14,303 nucleotides of DNA from CASQEL01 sp036655975 (GTDB lineage: Bacteria; Desulfobacterota; Desulfovibrionia; Desulfovibrionales; Desulfovibrionaceae), in NCBI GenBank assembly GCA_036655975.1, contig JAVVPD010000058.1:1-14303 (forward strand). Reading direction: 5' to 3'. The notes beneath the pieces are model-generated. The model saw only the letters and a program-made list of their open reading frames with translations. It searched no databases and was not told the DNA's origin. The position numbers and the translations under genes are program-made. Below are positions 1-7,918 of this stretch, in pieces. Numbering within the stretch: the first letter of the stretch is position 1; every line of letters begins with the position of its first letter.

Positions 1-1617
1 GGCACGCTGGTGATGGGCAGCACTAGCAAGCAGCCGGTGCGTGTGGCTGCTGGTGGTGTTGAAATTCCGTTCACCCCCACTGCTAACAGTGCCACCTTTG
101 CAGAAAACTCCCTGCTGGCCGTTTACGCCCCCAATGCCTTGGGCGCCAAGGCCGCCTTGAACGCCAATGTGGGCAAACTCACCGTAGATGCCAACAGCAA
201 ACTGATGATTGTGAACGGCAGGGTGGGTGAGACGGTTAAGATTGCCAGTGGCTTCACGCACAACACCTCTGCCATTGACTCCACAGGCTGGACGGGCACC
301 AATCTGTTGACCAATTCGGAAATGGTCACCGCCAGCCCGACCGCGGCTTTTGCAGCGGGCACCGGCACCTACAACATTAAAATCGCCATGGGCAAAAGCG
401 CGGGGGAACTTTTTCCGCAATTGCAGCCAGAAGCGGCGAATCTCGTAACGGCCCTCTACGCTCAGGGTTTGAACGATACCCAAGGCCCCAACGCGGGCAT
501 CAAATTTCTGTCCCGCGCCACAGCCAATAACGAAAAATATGTGGACAATGCCCATCAAGCGGCCAGCACCATTGAAGGTGCGGCGCAGCTAGCCGTAGCC
601 GGGGCCACGCAGGGCATGACCCTGTCTGCCCTGAACGCCGCCACCAATGCCGTGACCACGCGCACCTCCTTTGCCTCGCCCCTGCTGGATAAGGCCAAGG
701 CCGTAGCCGTAACGATGGATCAAAACGGCAATACCTCGCTGGACTCTGGCCTTTCTGCCGGCAATGGCATGAAAAACGGTCTGGGCGTGTGGATTATGCC
801 ACTCTATCAGAGCGAAAATGTCTGGGGCATGAAGGCCGAAAACTTCAAAACTGGGTATAATGCCGACCTCGGTGGCGTGGCTCTGGGCGCGGACTACACC
901 TTTGCTGACGCCTTCCGCGTGGGTATGGCTCTAAATCTGGGCGGCGGCTACGCGCAGTCCTCTGGTGACTTCAACAAAACCGACAACTCCTTCAGCTTCT
1001 GGGGCGTAGGTCTCTATGGCGGCTGGACGCAAAACAATTTCGGCCTCACCGCCGACGTGGGCTATACGAGCAACTATAACAAGATACAACAGGAATTGCC
1101 CCGCAGCATGGAAATGAGCAACATCAAGGCCGACGTGACCAGCTCCGCCATCACCGCAGGCTTGCGTGGCGAATACAAGTTCCAAACAGAAATGCTGGAT
1201 ATTATTCCCCATGTGGGCGTGCGCTTCATCGGCATCAAAACCGATGCGTACGATTCCAAGAGCAACGGTACCCTCTTTAAGACCGACGAATCCTACCAGA
1301 ATGTGTGGACATTTCCCATCGGCGTGACCCTAGCCAAGGAAATCGAAAGCGAATCCGGCTGGATATTCAGGCCCCAATTAGACTTGCAGGTCATCCCCGC
1401 AGCGGGCGATACCAAGGCCAAGTCTAAGGTTCGCGTGCCCGGTGTGGACGCCAGTGCTGAACTCAAAACCCGGGTTATGGACGACATCACCTACGGTGGC
1501 GGAATCGGCTTTGACGTGAAAAAGGACAATCTGTCCTTTGGCATCAACTACAACATCCAAGCCTCGGAACACAGAACCGGGCACGGGGTGTTTGGTACGG
1601 TGCGGTACGAGTTTTAG
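1..1617 (+). CDS. Autotransporter, C-terminal part with outer-membrane beta-barrel (5' end outside window)
   Basis: The frame is open from base 1 with no start signal, so this is the 3' part of a longer gene; 538 codons are visible. Codons 1 to about 255 are Ala/Thr/Asn/Gly-rich and repetitive in style, as in the passenger and linker of type V secreted proteins. From about codon 258 onward there are alternating aromatic/polar strands separated by short turns, about 280 residues, the usual size of a 12-strand autotransporter barrel. The protein ends in Arg-Tyr-Glu-Phe; a terminal Phe preceded by alternating hydrophobic residues is the known signal for BAM-dependent outer-membrane insertion. 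Such a protein would carry its passenger across the outer membrane to the surface. The passenger function cannot be told because most of it is upstream. It stands alone here: a hairpin follows 12 bp after the stop and no gene is coupled to it. Confidence 0.88.
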   Translation, partial: GTLVMGSTSKQPVRVAAGGVEIPFTPTANSATFAENSLLAVYAPNALGAKAALNANVGKLTVDANSKLMIVNGRVGETVKIASGFTHNTSAIDSTGWTGTNLLTNSEMVTASPTAAFAAGTGTYNIKIAMGKSAGELFPQLQPEAANLVTALYAQGLNDTQGPNAGIKFLSRATANNEKYVDNAHQAASTIEGAAQLAVAGATQGMTLSALNAATNAVTTRTSFASPLLDKAKAVAVTMDQNGNTSLDSGLSAGNGMKNGLGVWIMPLYQSENVWGMKAENFKTGYNADLGGVALGADYTFADAFRVGMALNLGGGYAQSSGDFNKTDNSFSFWGVGLYGGWTQNNFGLTADVGYTSNYNKIQQELPRSMEMSNIKADVTSSAITAGLRGEYKFQTEMLDIIPHVGVRFIGIKTDAYDSKSNGTLFKTDESYQNVWTFPIGVTLAKEIESESGWIFRPQLDLQVIPAAGDTKAKSKVRVPGVDASAELKTRVMDDITYGGGIGFDVKKDNLSFGINYNIQASEHRTGHGVFGTVRYEF

Positions 1618-1629
1618 AGTATGCAAAGC

Positions 1630-1666
1630 GGGCTGGGGGCTTTCTTCCAGCCCATTATAAAATTTT
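1630..1666 (+). terminator. Probable rho-independent terminator of the autotransporter gene
   Basis: GGGCTGG (1630-1636) pairs with CCAGCCC (1647-1653), and two G-T pairs can extend the stem inward. The tail is A+T-rich and ends in TTTT at 1663-1666. It lies 12 bp after the stop codon. The T tract is not immediately next to the stem, so termination strength is uncertain. Confidence 0.6.
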
Positions 1667-1768
1667 GCGAACTACCGTTTGCGGGGCAGAGCCTCATGTT
1701 GTTAATGGCTGAAAAATCGAATCGAGAACGGGTCGAAAAACTCAAAAAAATGGGCTTTGCCCCCCGTC

Positions 1769-1818
1769 TTTGGGCTAGAGCCCAAAAACCAAGAACCCCC
1801 CGCCTAGCGGGGGGTTCT
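1769..1818. repeat. Two tandem hairpins in the intergenic region
   Basis: TTTGGGC (1769-1775) pairs with GCCCAAA (1780-1786) around a 4-base loop. Directly after it, a 12-bp perfect stem forms between 1792-1803 and 1807-1818 with a CTA loop; its core is six C paired with six G. On the minus strand the larger hairpin is followed by a broken T-rich run (two T, two G, five T), so it could be a back-up terminator for the tRNA transcript or a bidirectional one. Neither hairpin has a clean T tract on the plus strand. Confidence 0.55.
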
Positions 1819-1826
1819 CTACATAC

Positions 1827-1858
1827 AAAAAAAGCTTACGGCTTTACCGTAAGCTTTT
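1827..1858 (-). terminator. Rho-independent terminator of tRNA-Pro
   Basis: A 12-bp perfect inverted repeat (1830-1841 with 1847-1858, 5-base loop) starts 7 bp beyond the tRNA CCA end. Read on the minus strand, the right arm runs into seven T residues (the A run at 1827-1833), the classic intrinsic terminator form. Position and orientation fit termination of the tRNA transcript. Confidence 0.82.
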
Positions 1859-1865
1859 GATGTTA

Positions 1866-1943
1866 TGGTCGGGATGAGAGGATTTGAACCTCCGGCCTCA
1901 GCGTCCCGAACGCTGCGCTCTAGCCAAACTGAGCCACATCCCG
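1866..1943 (-). tRNA. tRNA-Pro, anticodon CGG
   Basis: The minus strand folds into a complete cloverleaf. The 7-bp acceptor stem (CGGGATG with CATCCCG) is followed by discriminator A and an encoded CCA at 1868-1866. The D stem is GCTC/GAGC with GG in the loop. The anticodon stem CAGCG/CGCTG encloses the loop TTCGGGA, giving anticodon CGG, which reads the proline codon CCG. The T arm is GGAGG/CCTCT with loop TTCAAAT. No mismatch suggests decay. It is a single gene on the strand opposite to both neighbours, with its own terminator. I see no convincing promoter: TTGCCA at 1980-1975 has only a poor -10 partner. Confidence 0.96.
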
Positions 1944-1993
1944 TTGCGAAGGGTTTAGCGTAGCTATCTTAAATTGGCAAGGTTTTTTTCATG

Positions 1994-2022
1994 TTGTAAA
2001 ATCCTTTTCTCTAGAGTACAAT
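1994..2022 (+). promoter_or_regulatory. Putative sigma70-type promoter of the chemosensory operon
   Basis: TTGTAA (1994-1999, 4 of 6 matches to TTGACA) and TACAAT (2017-2022, 5 of 6 matches to TATAAT) are separated by exactly 17 bases in an A+T-rich stretch. Transcription would begin near 2029, giving a leader of about 60 bases before the cheB start. No sigma54 (GG-N10-GC) or flagellar sigma28 pattern is evident here, which suggests housekeeping expression rather than control with flagellar genes. Confidence 0.55.
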
Positions 2023-2088
2023 TTAATCTATTGGTGTTAAGCTATTATACGAAAAGTGCGCGAGCATTTTCTACCAAGGAGCATACTG

Positions 2089-3156
2089 GTGATTAAAGTT
2101 CTTGTTGTTGACGACTCAGCATTTATGCGCAGAGTGCTCACGTCTCTTCTTTCACAGGATGCTGATATTGAAATAGCAGGCACAGCCCGTGACGGTGAAG
2201 ACGCGCTCATAAAAATTGCTAGCCTTAAGCCTGATGTCATAACCATGGACATTGAAATGCCGCGCATGGACGGGCTTGCCACATTACAGCAAATTATGAA
2301 AACCGGGCCCTTGCCCGTTATTATGATAAGCTCCCTGACAGAATCTGGTGCAGAAGCGACACTTAAAGCGTTGGAATATGGGGCATTAGACTTTATACCC
2401 AAAAGCTTAAACAATAACAATCACGATCAATTTGCTCAGGAACTTATCCGTAAAATCCGTGCGGTCTCCCGCAAAAAATCTTTATTGCAATTACGTTTCG
2501 GGCGTACGCACTCCCCCCTCGGGCAAACACAGCCTACTTACAAAACATTGGCCCCCACCATTATAGGGGGTGCGTGCCAAGGCGCGCGCGATGTAGTGGC
2601 TATCGGTGTTTCCACAGGCGGCCCGCCCGCCGTGCAAAAAATGCTGGCAGCCCTCCCCGCCAATTTTCCCGCCTGTATTCTGATCGCCCAGCACATGCCC
2701 GCCGCCTTTACCGGTCCTTTTGCCAAACGTCTAGACAACCTTTGTCAAATTACGGTAAAAGAAGCCCAGCAAGGCGATAGATTGCAACATGGTGTGGCCT
2801 ACGTTGCCCCCGGCGGGCAACACCTGATGGTGACCATGCGCGGGGCCATCCCAGAAATTACGATTACCTCTGAGCCGAGCACCGCTTTGTATAAGCCTTC
2901 TGTCAATGTATTGATCGAATCCGTTGCCAAACACCTTGCCCGCAAATCTATTGGTATTATTCTTACCGGCATGGGGAGCGATGGGCTGGAAGGCATCCGC
3001 CAATTGAAGGCCAAGGGAGGCTATATTCTAGCCCAAAATGAACAATCATGCGTAGTGTACGGTATGCCTAAAGCCATTGTTGACGCGCAACTGGCAGATC
3101 AAATTTTGGATATTGATCACATGGCAGGAACACTGATTACAGCCATCAAAGGGTAA
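2089..3156 (+). CDS. cheB: CheB: chemotaxis response regulator, protein-glutamate methylesterase/deamidase
   Basis: A two-domain protein of 355 residues, the usual CheB length. The N-terminal receiver domain (about 1-120) has the acidic pair D8/D9 and phospho-acceptor D54 in a TMDIEMPRMDG motif. The C-terminal methylesterase domain (about 160-350) has the catalytic Ser175 (GVSTGG), His202 (AQHMP) and Asp298 (TGMGSDG). In the family, phosphorylation by CheA activates removal of methyl groups from receptor glutamates, opposing CheR in the cytoplasm. The start chosen is GTG at 2089 because AAGGAG (2076-2081) lies 7 bases upstream; an upstream in-frame GTG at 2056 has no ribosome site and would add 11 residues before the first beta-strand. 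It is the first gene of the operon, behind the putative promoter at 1994-2022. Confidence 0.96.
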   Translation: MIKVLVVDDSAFMRRVLTSLLSQDADIEIAGTARDGEDALIKIASLKPDVITMDIEMPRMDGLATLQQIMKTGPLPVIMISSLTESGAEATLKALEYGALDFIPKSLNNNNHDQFAQELIRKIRAVSRKKSLLQLRFGRTHSPLGQTQPTYKTLAPTIIGGACQGARDVVAIGVSTGGPPAVQKMLAALPANFPACILIAQHMPAAFTGPFAKRLDNLCQITVKEAQQGDRLQHGVAYVAPGGQHLMVTMRGAIPEITITSEPSTALYKPSVNVLIESVAKHLARKSIGIILTGMGSDGLEGIRQLKAKGGYILAQNEQSCVVYGMPKAIVDAQLADQILDIDHMAGTLITAIKG

Positions 3157-3191
3157 TGTTATCATACTCTAAAAGTAGCGACAGGACTTCT

Positions 3192-5132
3192 ATGAATATT
3201 GAACAAACACAGCACATGGATCCAGAGTCGATTATTAAAGGCTTGCAAAGCACAGAGAGTGACATTATTCGCAGCGCCGCTTTTGCTGCGGCCGATGCTG
3301 AACTTATAGAAGCCGTTGATTTGCTGTGCAAGCAAGTTTCCAGTTCCAACATAGGTGTGCAGGAAGCCGTGGAATATGCCTTGCGGAAATTACGCGGCAA
3401 AAAAACGGTGCAGGGCATGATCCCCTTACTCCGTTCCGATGATGCCCCCATACGTAATATCGCTATGGATATTTTACGTGAAATAGGTGGCGACGACATC
3501 GCATCACTCCAATCGCTCATGCGTGATAACGATACCGATATCCGTATTTTTATTTCCGATATTTTGGGGCACACGGGCAGCCGCTTGGCCGTCACCTTAT
3601 TGTCGGATGCTCTGCTGAAAGACCCCGAAGTCAACGTCCGCTACCAAGCGGCTGTAAGCCTTGGAACACTGGCCTTTCCCGAAGCCGTGCACGCCCTCGG
3701 ACAAGCCATGCACGATGAAGAATGGGTGCAATTTTCCGTGGTAGAAGCACTGACAAAAATTCGTGCGGACTCAACCATAAACGCGTTAGTGCAATCCTTG
3801 TCGAGTTGTTCAGACCTTGTGGCCTCCATTATTGTGGACGCGCTGGGAGAAATCGGCAACATCAAAGCCGTTCCGCTGTTGTTCAAATCCTTGGAAAAAT
3901 CTTCCGTCCCGCTCCGCCACAAATCGGTGAAAGCCATTGTGCAAATTTTGGGGGGGCGTTCCCTCTCGCTCTTGTCCGCTAAGGATCAATTGCGTTTCAG
4001 GGCCTATCTGCTAGACGCGCTACAGGATGAAGACGACGCCATTCAAAAAGCCGCGCTTTCAGGTCTCGCCGTCATGGGCAATGACGAGGCTACTACCGCC
4101 ATCATCAAATTTGCCGGCCAACTTGACCCCGACCGTGACCAAGACATGATTGCCTCCGCCGTCCGCTCCGTGGCGGCTATTGGATACAATGCAAAATTTG
4201 CTGAAGCCCTGCAAAGCTCCGACGAACGTACGGTGGAACTGGCCGTGGGAGCCATTGCCATGGTGAACGACCACCGCTGTATCGACTACGTTAAAAAAAT
4301 GTTTTGGAGTACAAGCCGCGAAATCCAGCGTTCTGCTACCATGCAATTGGCAACAACAGCCCAAGCCGAAGACGTGCCTTTTTTTGAAGATATTCTCAAA
4401 AAACATCCAGACGCCGAGGTGCTTAAAAACGCCTTGTATTTCATAGGTATACATATAAAATGCCAGTCTTCAGCCGAACTTTTATTCTCTCTGTTGACCA
4501 ATCCGCATGAGGACGTAAAAGAAGCCGCGTTAGAAGCCTGCATTGCCTTAAACTCGCCAGTATTAAACCGTAAATTTAAAGAACTATTCCGCTCGGATGT
4601 TCCCCTGCAACGCATGATGGCGATCTATGCCATGGGGCGCTACGACCTAAGAACCAACATTACGGAACTTACCGAAGCGCTGGAAGACGAAAGTGCCACC
4701 GTCCGTCAATTTGCCGTTGAAGCTTTTGCTGCCAACACACAGATATTTCAAGAAAATATTAAATATCTTTTGCCCCGATTGTTTGACGAAAATAAGGACG
4801 TTCGCGCCTCTTTGGTCGAGCTTATGGGCCAATCAGGCAACACCGACATGGTTCCCCACCTGCTCACCGCGCTCAACGATGAAGACGAATGGGTGTGCAT
4901 CCGTGCTGTAGAAGCCCTCGGGCAATTGAAGAATCAGGCTGCTGCTCCGCGCTTAGTGCAATTACTTGAAAAAGCGACCCCCATGCTCTCCTTCAAAATT
5001 ATTGAAGTTCTAGGAAACATCGGAGGGAATATCGCATTCCGCGCTTTATTGGGGATGATGGATAGCTATGATGCTGAAATCCAGCACGCAGCGGCAGAGG
5101 CTGTTTCAAGAATTAAGGCCCATCAGGAGTAG
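3192..5132 (+). CDS. HEAT-repeat protein of the chemosensory operon
   Basis: A 646-residue protein made almost wholly of HEAT/PBS-lyase-like helical repeats of about 31 residues, roughly 20 by eye. The recurring pattern is an acidic turn, then V/I-R/Q-x-x-A-x-x-A-L-G-x-I/L, then a second helix with A-x-x-x-L-x-x-L. Two repeats, near nucleotides 3710-3800 and 4880-4970, are noticeably similar (DEEW/DEDEW followed by VEAL). No signal peptide, membrane segment or enzymatic motif is visible, so it should be a cytoplasmic superhelical protein-binding scaffold. ATG 3192 is preferred because AGGA (3183-3186) lies 5 bases upstream. An in-frame ATG at 3156 overlaps the cheB stop (TAATG) and would add 12 residues, but has only AAAGGG 2 bases away. 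It lies between cheB and cheR, and the cheR ribosome site is inside its last codons. Its partner is unknown; a receptor-modification or array role is inference. Confidence 0.9.
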   Translation: MNIEQTQHMDPESIIKGLQSTESDIIRSAAFAAADAELIEAVDLLCKQVSSSNIGVQEAVEYALRKLRGKKTVQGMIPLLRSDDAPIRNIAMDILREIGGDDIASLQSLMRDNDTDIRIFISDILGHTGSRLAVTLLSDALLKDPEVNVRYQAAVSLGTLAFPEAVHALGQAMHDEEWVQFSVVEALTKIRADSTINALVQSLSSCSDLVASIIVDALGEIGNIKAVPLLFKSLEKSSVPLRHKSVKAIVQILGGRSLSLLSAKDQLRFRAYLLDALQDEDDAIQKAALSGLAVMGNDEATTAIIKFAGQLDPDRDQDMIASAVRSVAAIGYNAKFAEALQSSDERTVELAVGAIAMVNDHRCIDYVKKMFWSTSREIQRSATMQLATTAQAEDVPFFEDILKKHPDAEVLKNALYFIGIHIKCQSSAELLFSLLTNPHEDVKEAALEACIALNSPVLNRKFKELFRSDVPLQRMMAIYAMGRYDLRTNITELTEALEDESATVRQFAVEAFAANTQIFQENIKYLLPRLFDENKDVRASLVELMGQSGNTDMVPHLLTALNDEDEWVCIRAVEALGQLKNQAAAPRLVQLLEKATPMLSFKIIEVLGNIGGNIAFRALLGMMDSYDAEIQHAAAEAVSRIKAHQE

Positions 5133-5135
5133 CCC

Positions 5136-6017
5136 ATGACTTCTTCTTTATTCAGCAGTGCGACTCCTTTCCGCAAAGAACTCAAAATAACTGATGAAGA
5201 ATTCATCCAGTTACGGGATTTTATTTACCAACAATGCGGTATTTTTATTGCAGAAAATCGTAAATATCTTGTGGAAAACCGTTTAGCCAACCGTATCAAA
5301 GACTTAAACCTTAAGTCCTATAGTGAATATTATAATTTTTTACGTTTTGATGGCAGTAAAAGACTAGAGCTGAATAAACTCTTTGAAGTGGTTACCACCA
5401 ACGAAACAAGTTTTTACCGTAACCCACCACAATTGCAAGTTTTTCAAGATACAGTGCTCAAAAGTGTTATCGACGAATGCCGGAAGGCAGGCCGCAAAAA
5501 ATTACGAATTTGGTCGGCAGGCTGTTCCACGGGGGAAGAGCCCTATACCCTTGCCATGATTCTGCATGAAAGCCTGCGCCAAGAAATTACGTCATGGGAT
5601 ATTAAAATTACCGCCAATGACTTGTCAGAAGCGGTGTTAGCAACGGCACGGCGTGGCGTATACAACGAATATGCGTTACGCACCACGCCCAGGGACATTG
5701 TGTCTCGCTATTTCACGAAGGAAGACACCCAGTTCAAAATAGACCCCAAGCTCAAGCATATTGTCTCTTTCGGACAGATCAACTTGAGTGAAAAACTGCA
5801 ATTGACCCGCATCGAAAAATCGCAAATTGTCTTTTGCCGCAATGTAATCATTTATTTTGATGATGAAATGAAACGCAAGGTTATTAACGCTTTTTATGAC
5901 AATCTGTTGCCCAATGGTTCTTTGCTTATCGGTCACTCTGAATCCTTGCACAACATCAGCCGCGCATTCAAGCCGGAGCATCATACGGGCACCATTGTGT
6001 ACCGTAAACTTTGTTGA
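5136..6017 (+). CDS. cheR: CheR: chemotaxis protein-glutamate O-methyltransferase
   Basis: 293 residues, the normal CheR size. The N-terminal all-helical domain (about 15-90) is followed by the SAM-binding domain. Motif I is SAGCSTGEEPYT at about 127-138; later come the family signatures FCRNVIIYFD and GHSES near the C-terminus. The enzyme methylates glutamates of chemoreceptors using S-adenosylmethionine, adapting the signal against CheB. No TPR extension is present. ATG 5136 is preceded by AGGAG (5125-5129) with 6 bases between; the site overlaps the end of the HEAT gene, only 3 bp separate the two, and they are probably translationally coupled. Confidence 0.96.
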   Translation: MTSSLFSSATPFRKELKITDEEFIQLRDFIYQQCGIFIAENRKYLVENRLANRIKDLNLKSYSEYYNFLRFDGSKRLELNKLFEVVTTNETSFYRNPPQLQVFQDTVLKSVIDECRKAGRKKLRIWSAGCSTGEEPYTLAMILHESLRQEITSWDIKITANDLSEAVLATARRGVYNEYALRTTPRDIVSRYFTKEDTQFKIDPKLKHIVSFGQINLSEKLQLTRIEKSQIVFCRNVIIYFDDEMKRKVINAFYDNLLPNGSLLIGHSESLHNISRAFKPEHHTGTIVYRKLC

Positions 6018-6034
6018 CCCTATAAAGATGTAGT

Positions 6035-6811
6035 ATGCCCGCAAAAATACTTGCCATTGCCAACCAGAAAGGAGGAGTAGGCAAAACCACCACCACGCTC
6101 ACCCTTGGGACATCCTTGGCGCGTAGCCACAAGCGTGTATTGATAGTAGATCTTGACCCCCACGCCTGTGCTTCCTTACATTTAAAGCTGTATCCCGACG
6201 AGCAGCAGTACACTTTACACGATCTTTTTCTAGCCCCAGAAGAACTTTGGGCCGAAACGTGGAAAAAGCTGATTACTCCAGCGGGAGAAAACGGGGTGTA
6301 TGTAGCCCCCGGAAGTATTCGCCTTTCCGAGCTTGAAATGGACCTCCTTGAGCGTAAAGGTAAAGGCATGGTTCTTGCTAATGCCTTAGTGCATGTGGTA
6401 GATGAGTATGATTATATTTTGCTAGATTGCCCCCCCCATGTGGGAATTTTATTAATAAATGCTTTAGTTGCTGCAAATTTATTACTTATCCCCATTCAAA
6501 CGGATTTTCTGGCTTTGCACGGTTTGAAATTATTATTTGACACCATCCGAACCATTAACAAAGTTTTGCCACAGCCTTTACGGTATAAAGCGCTTCCGAC
6601 CATGTATGATAAAAGGGCCAAAGCCTGCACCCGCGTGCTGGAATTGATGCGCCGCAAAATGCAAGAAGCCATGTTTACAACGGTTATTGGAGTTGACACT
6701 CGGTTTCGAGAAGCAAGCGCCCTTGGCTGCTCAGTGTATGATATAGACCCGCAAACACGCGGCGCACGCGCCTATGACGCTCTGGCCGCAGAAGTGATGC
6801 TGTTATGGTAA
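6035..6811 (+). CDS. ParA/MinD-family ATPase, likely array-positioning (ParC-like)
   Basis: 258 residues, the size of small ParA/Soj-type ATPases without a DNA-binding N-terminal domain. The deviant Walker A motif is KGGVGKTT at residues 12-19, with signature Lys12 and Lys17. Walker A' is VDLDP (D39, D41) and Walker B ends in LLDCPP (D131). No MinD-type amphipathic C-terminal helix is evident. No ParB or parS-like partner is nearby; instead the gene lies between cheR (17 bp gap) and cheW (7 bp overlap). Family knowledge: Vibrio ParC and Rhodobacter PpfA are ParA homologues encoded in che loci that position or segregate chemosensory clusters. The same role is inferred here. The ribosome site is weak (AAAG at 6024-6027), so translation may depend on cheR. 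Confidence 0.88.
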   Translation: MPAKILAIANQKGGVGKTTTTLTLGTSLARSHKRVLIVDLDPHACASLHLKLYPDEQQYTLHDLFLAPEELWAETWKKLITPAGENGVYVAPGSIRLSELEMDLLERKGKGMVLANALVHVVDEYDYILLDCPPHVGILLINALVAANLLLIPIQTDFLALHGLKLLFDTIRTINKVLPQPLRYKALPTMYDKRAKACTRVLELMRRKMQEAMFTTVIGVDTRFREASALGCSVYDIDPQTRGARAYDALAAEVMLLW

Positions 6812-7455
6812 AAACGCCTGAGGAATATTTCCAAAATCTTGAGCTCAGCCCCGTTGCCGTAGCCTCAGATGCGGGTTTAACGGACGCAGAACAAGCCTTT
6901 GTCAGCAAGTATATGGGGATTGAGGGGGCAAAGGATCTTGGGCTAGACCTTGCCACCCAGAAGCAGGAAAATACCCGCGATATTCCCATCACAAGCGCAC
7001 TGCAGGACGAATTAAAAACGGAAAGCAGTATTCAAATGGTGTCATTTTATCTTGATTCACAAATATACACCATTCCCATTGTCACGGTTCAAGAGGTTAT
7101 CCGTTTTATAAGCCCGACACTGCTCCCCATGGCCCCTCCCTTTGTGGCGGGTGTTATCAATTTACGTGGAAGAGTAACGCCCTTACTGTATCTTGACCAA
7201 CTTGTAACCAATACCTCTCGGCAACACGGGGATGAAAAATTTATTATTATTTGCACCCGCAAGGGCTTACAGGTGGGGTTAATCATAGATAAAGTACATA
7301 GCATGTACTTTGTGCGCCAAGAGCAGATTATTTGGAACATCGAATCCCAAATCGGGGCTAGTGCGGAATATCTGTGCGGTCTTGTGGATATTGATGATAA
7401 AATTTTTGGCATTGTTTCCATTGATATGATTGTAGACCAGGTACTTCAAAGCTAG
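6805..7455 (+). CDS. cheW: CheW-domain adaptor with N-terminal extension (possibly ParP-like)
   Basis: 216 residues, against about 150-170 for an ordinary CheW. A CheW domain (about 74-212) begins at a FYLDSQIYTIPI-type strand and includes the conserved V-I-N-L-R-G-R segment. Residues 1-73 are an extra, mostly polar segment with a short predicted helix around LTDAEQAFVSKYMG. ATG 6805 lies inside the end of parA (7-bp overlap) with no good Shine-Dalgarno sequence, so coupling to parA translation is likely. CheW bridges receptors and CheA. In Vibrio ParP, a variable N-terminal part binds ParC while a CheW-like domain binds CheA; the gene pairing and the extension make this a plausible analogue. 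It is also the only cheW in the operon, so it may do both jobs. The CheW domain is clear; the ParP role is inference. Confidence 0.9.
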   Translation: MVKTPEEYFQNLELSPVAVASDAGLTDAEQAFVSKYMGIEGAKDLGLDLATQKQENTRDIPITSALQDELKTESSIQMVSFYLDSQIYTIPIVTVQEVIRFISPTLLPMAPPFVAGVINLRGRVTPLLYLDQLVTNTSRQHGDEKFIIICTRKGLQVGLIIDKVHSMYFVRQEQIIWNIESQIGASAEYLCGLVDIDDKIFGIVSIDMIVDQVLQS

Positions 7456-7465
7456 GGATATATTT

Positions 7466-7834
7466 ATGAGCAAGCACATTATGGTTGTTGACGACTCAAA
7501 GACCATTAGAAATCTTGTTGCTTTTGTAATGAAAGCTGAGGGTTTTAAGGTTACAACTGCAGAAGATGGTCTTGATGCAATCGAAAAATTATATAATATC
7601 GGGCCTGTAGACTTGATCGTTTCAGACGTGAACATGCCCCGCATGGACGGCTTTACCTTTATTCGCACTATTCGTACTCAAGATGCGTATAAAGACACCC
7701 CCATTATTGTTCTTTCCACAGAAGGACAAGAAAAAGATATCCAAACGGGTATGAGCTTGGGCGCTAATCTCTATATGGTGAAACCTGCACAGCCAGAAAA
7801 AATGGTTCGCAACATAAAGATGCTGCTCGGATAA
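7466..7834 (+). CDS. cheY: CheY-like single-domain response regulator
   Basis: 122 residues, one receiver domain and no output domain. The acidic pair is D9/D10, the phospho-acceptor D54 (SDVNMPRMDG), the switch Ser84, a Tyr103 matching the rotameric Tyr of CheY, and Lys106 (VKP). All key residues are present, so it should be phosphorylated by the CheA encoded just downstream. Whether it acts on a flagellar motor or another target cannot be told. ATG 7466 is preceded by AGGGA (7454-7458), which overlaps the cheW stop codon; the gap to cheW is 10 bp. Confidence 0.94.
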   Translation: MSKHIMVVDDSKTIRNLVAFVMKAEGFKVTTAEDGLDAIEKLYNIGPVDLIVSDVNMPRMDGFTFIRTIRTQDAYKDTPIIVLSTEGQEKDIQTGMSLGANLYMVKPAQPEKMVRNIKMLLG

Positions 7835-7918
7835 CCGATAAGACATATAGAATCGGCCTCTGGTATTTGTGCATAAACGTGTTGTGTCCCTCTGGATGTG
7901 AAAAACGAAGGTGTAGGT

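Noticed and set aside
1621..1860. 79-codon plus-strand frame right after the autotransporter stop
   Set aside because: It has no ribosome site at 1621 or at the internal ATG 1705, and its second half is formed by the hairpins and tRNA terminator. A decayed gene fragment around 1705-1780 cannot be excluded, but nothing supports a gene.
1866..1943. tRNA-Pro as an integration (attachment) site
   Set aside because: I saw no direct repeat of the tRNA 3' end, no integrase and no phage-like gene in the window.
1975..2000. Sigma54-type promoter upstream of cheB
   Set aside because: TTGGCAAGG resembles a -24 element, but there is no GC at the -12 position in the following T run; the sigma70-like pair at 1994-2022 fits better.
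4059..4454. 131-codon minus-strand frame inside the HEAT gene
   Set aside because: The sense strand encodes regular HEAT repeats throughout; the antisense product shows no domain.
7835..7856. Hairpin between cheY and cheA as a terminator
   Set aside because: Only a 5-bp stem (CCGAT/ATCGG) with a 12-base loop and no T tract; too weak to split the operon.
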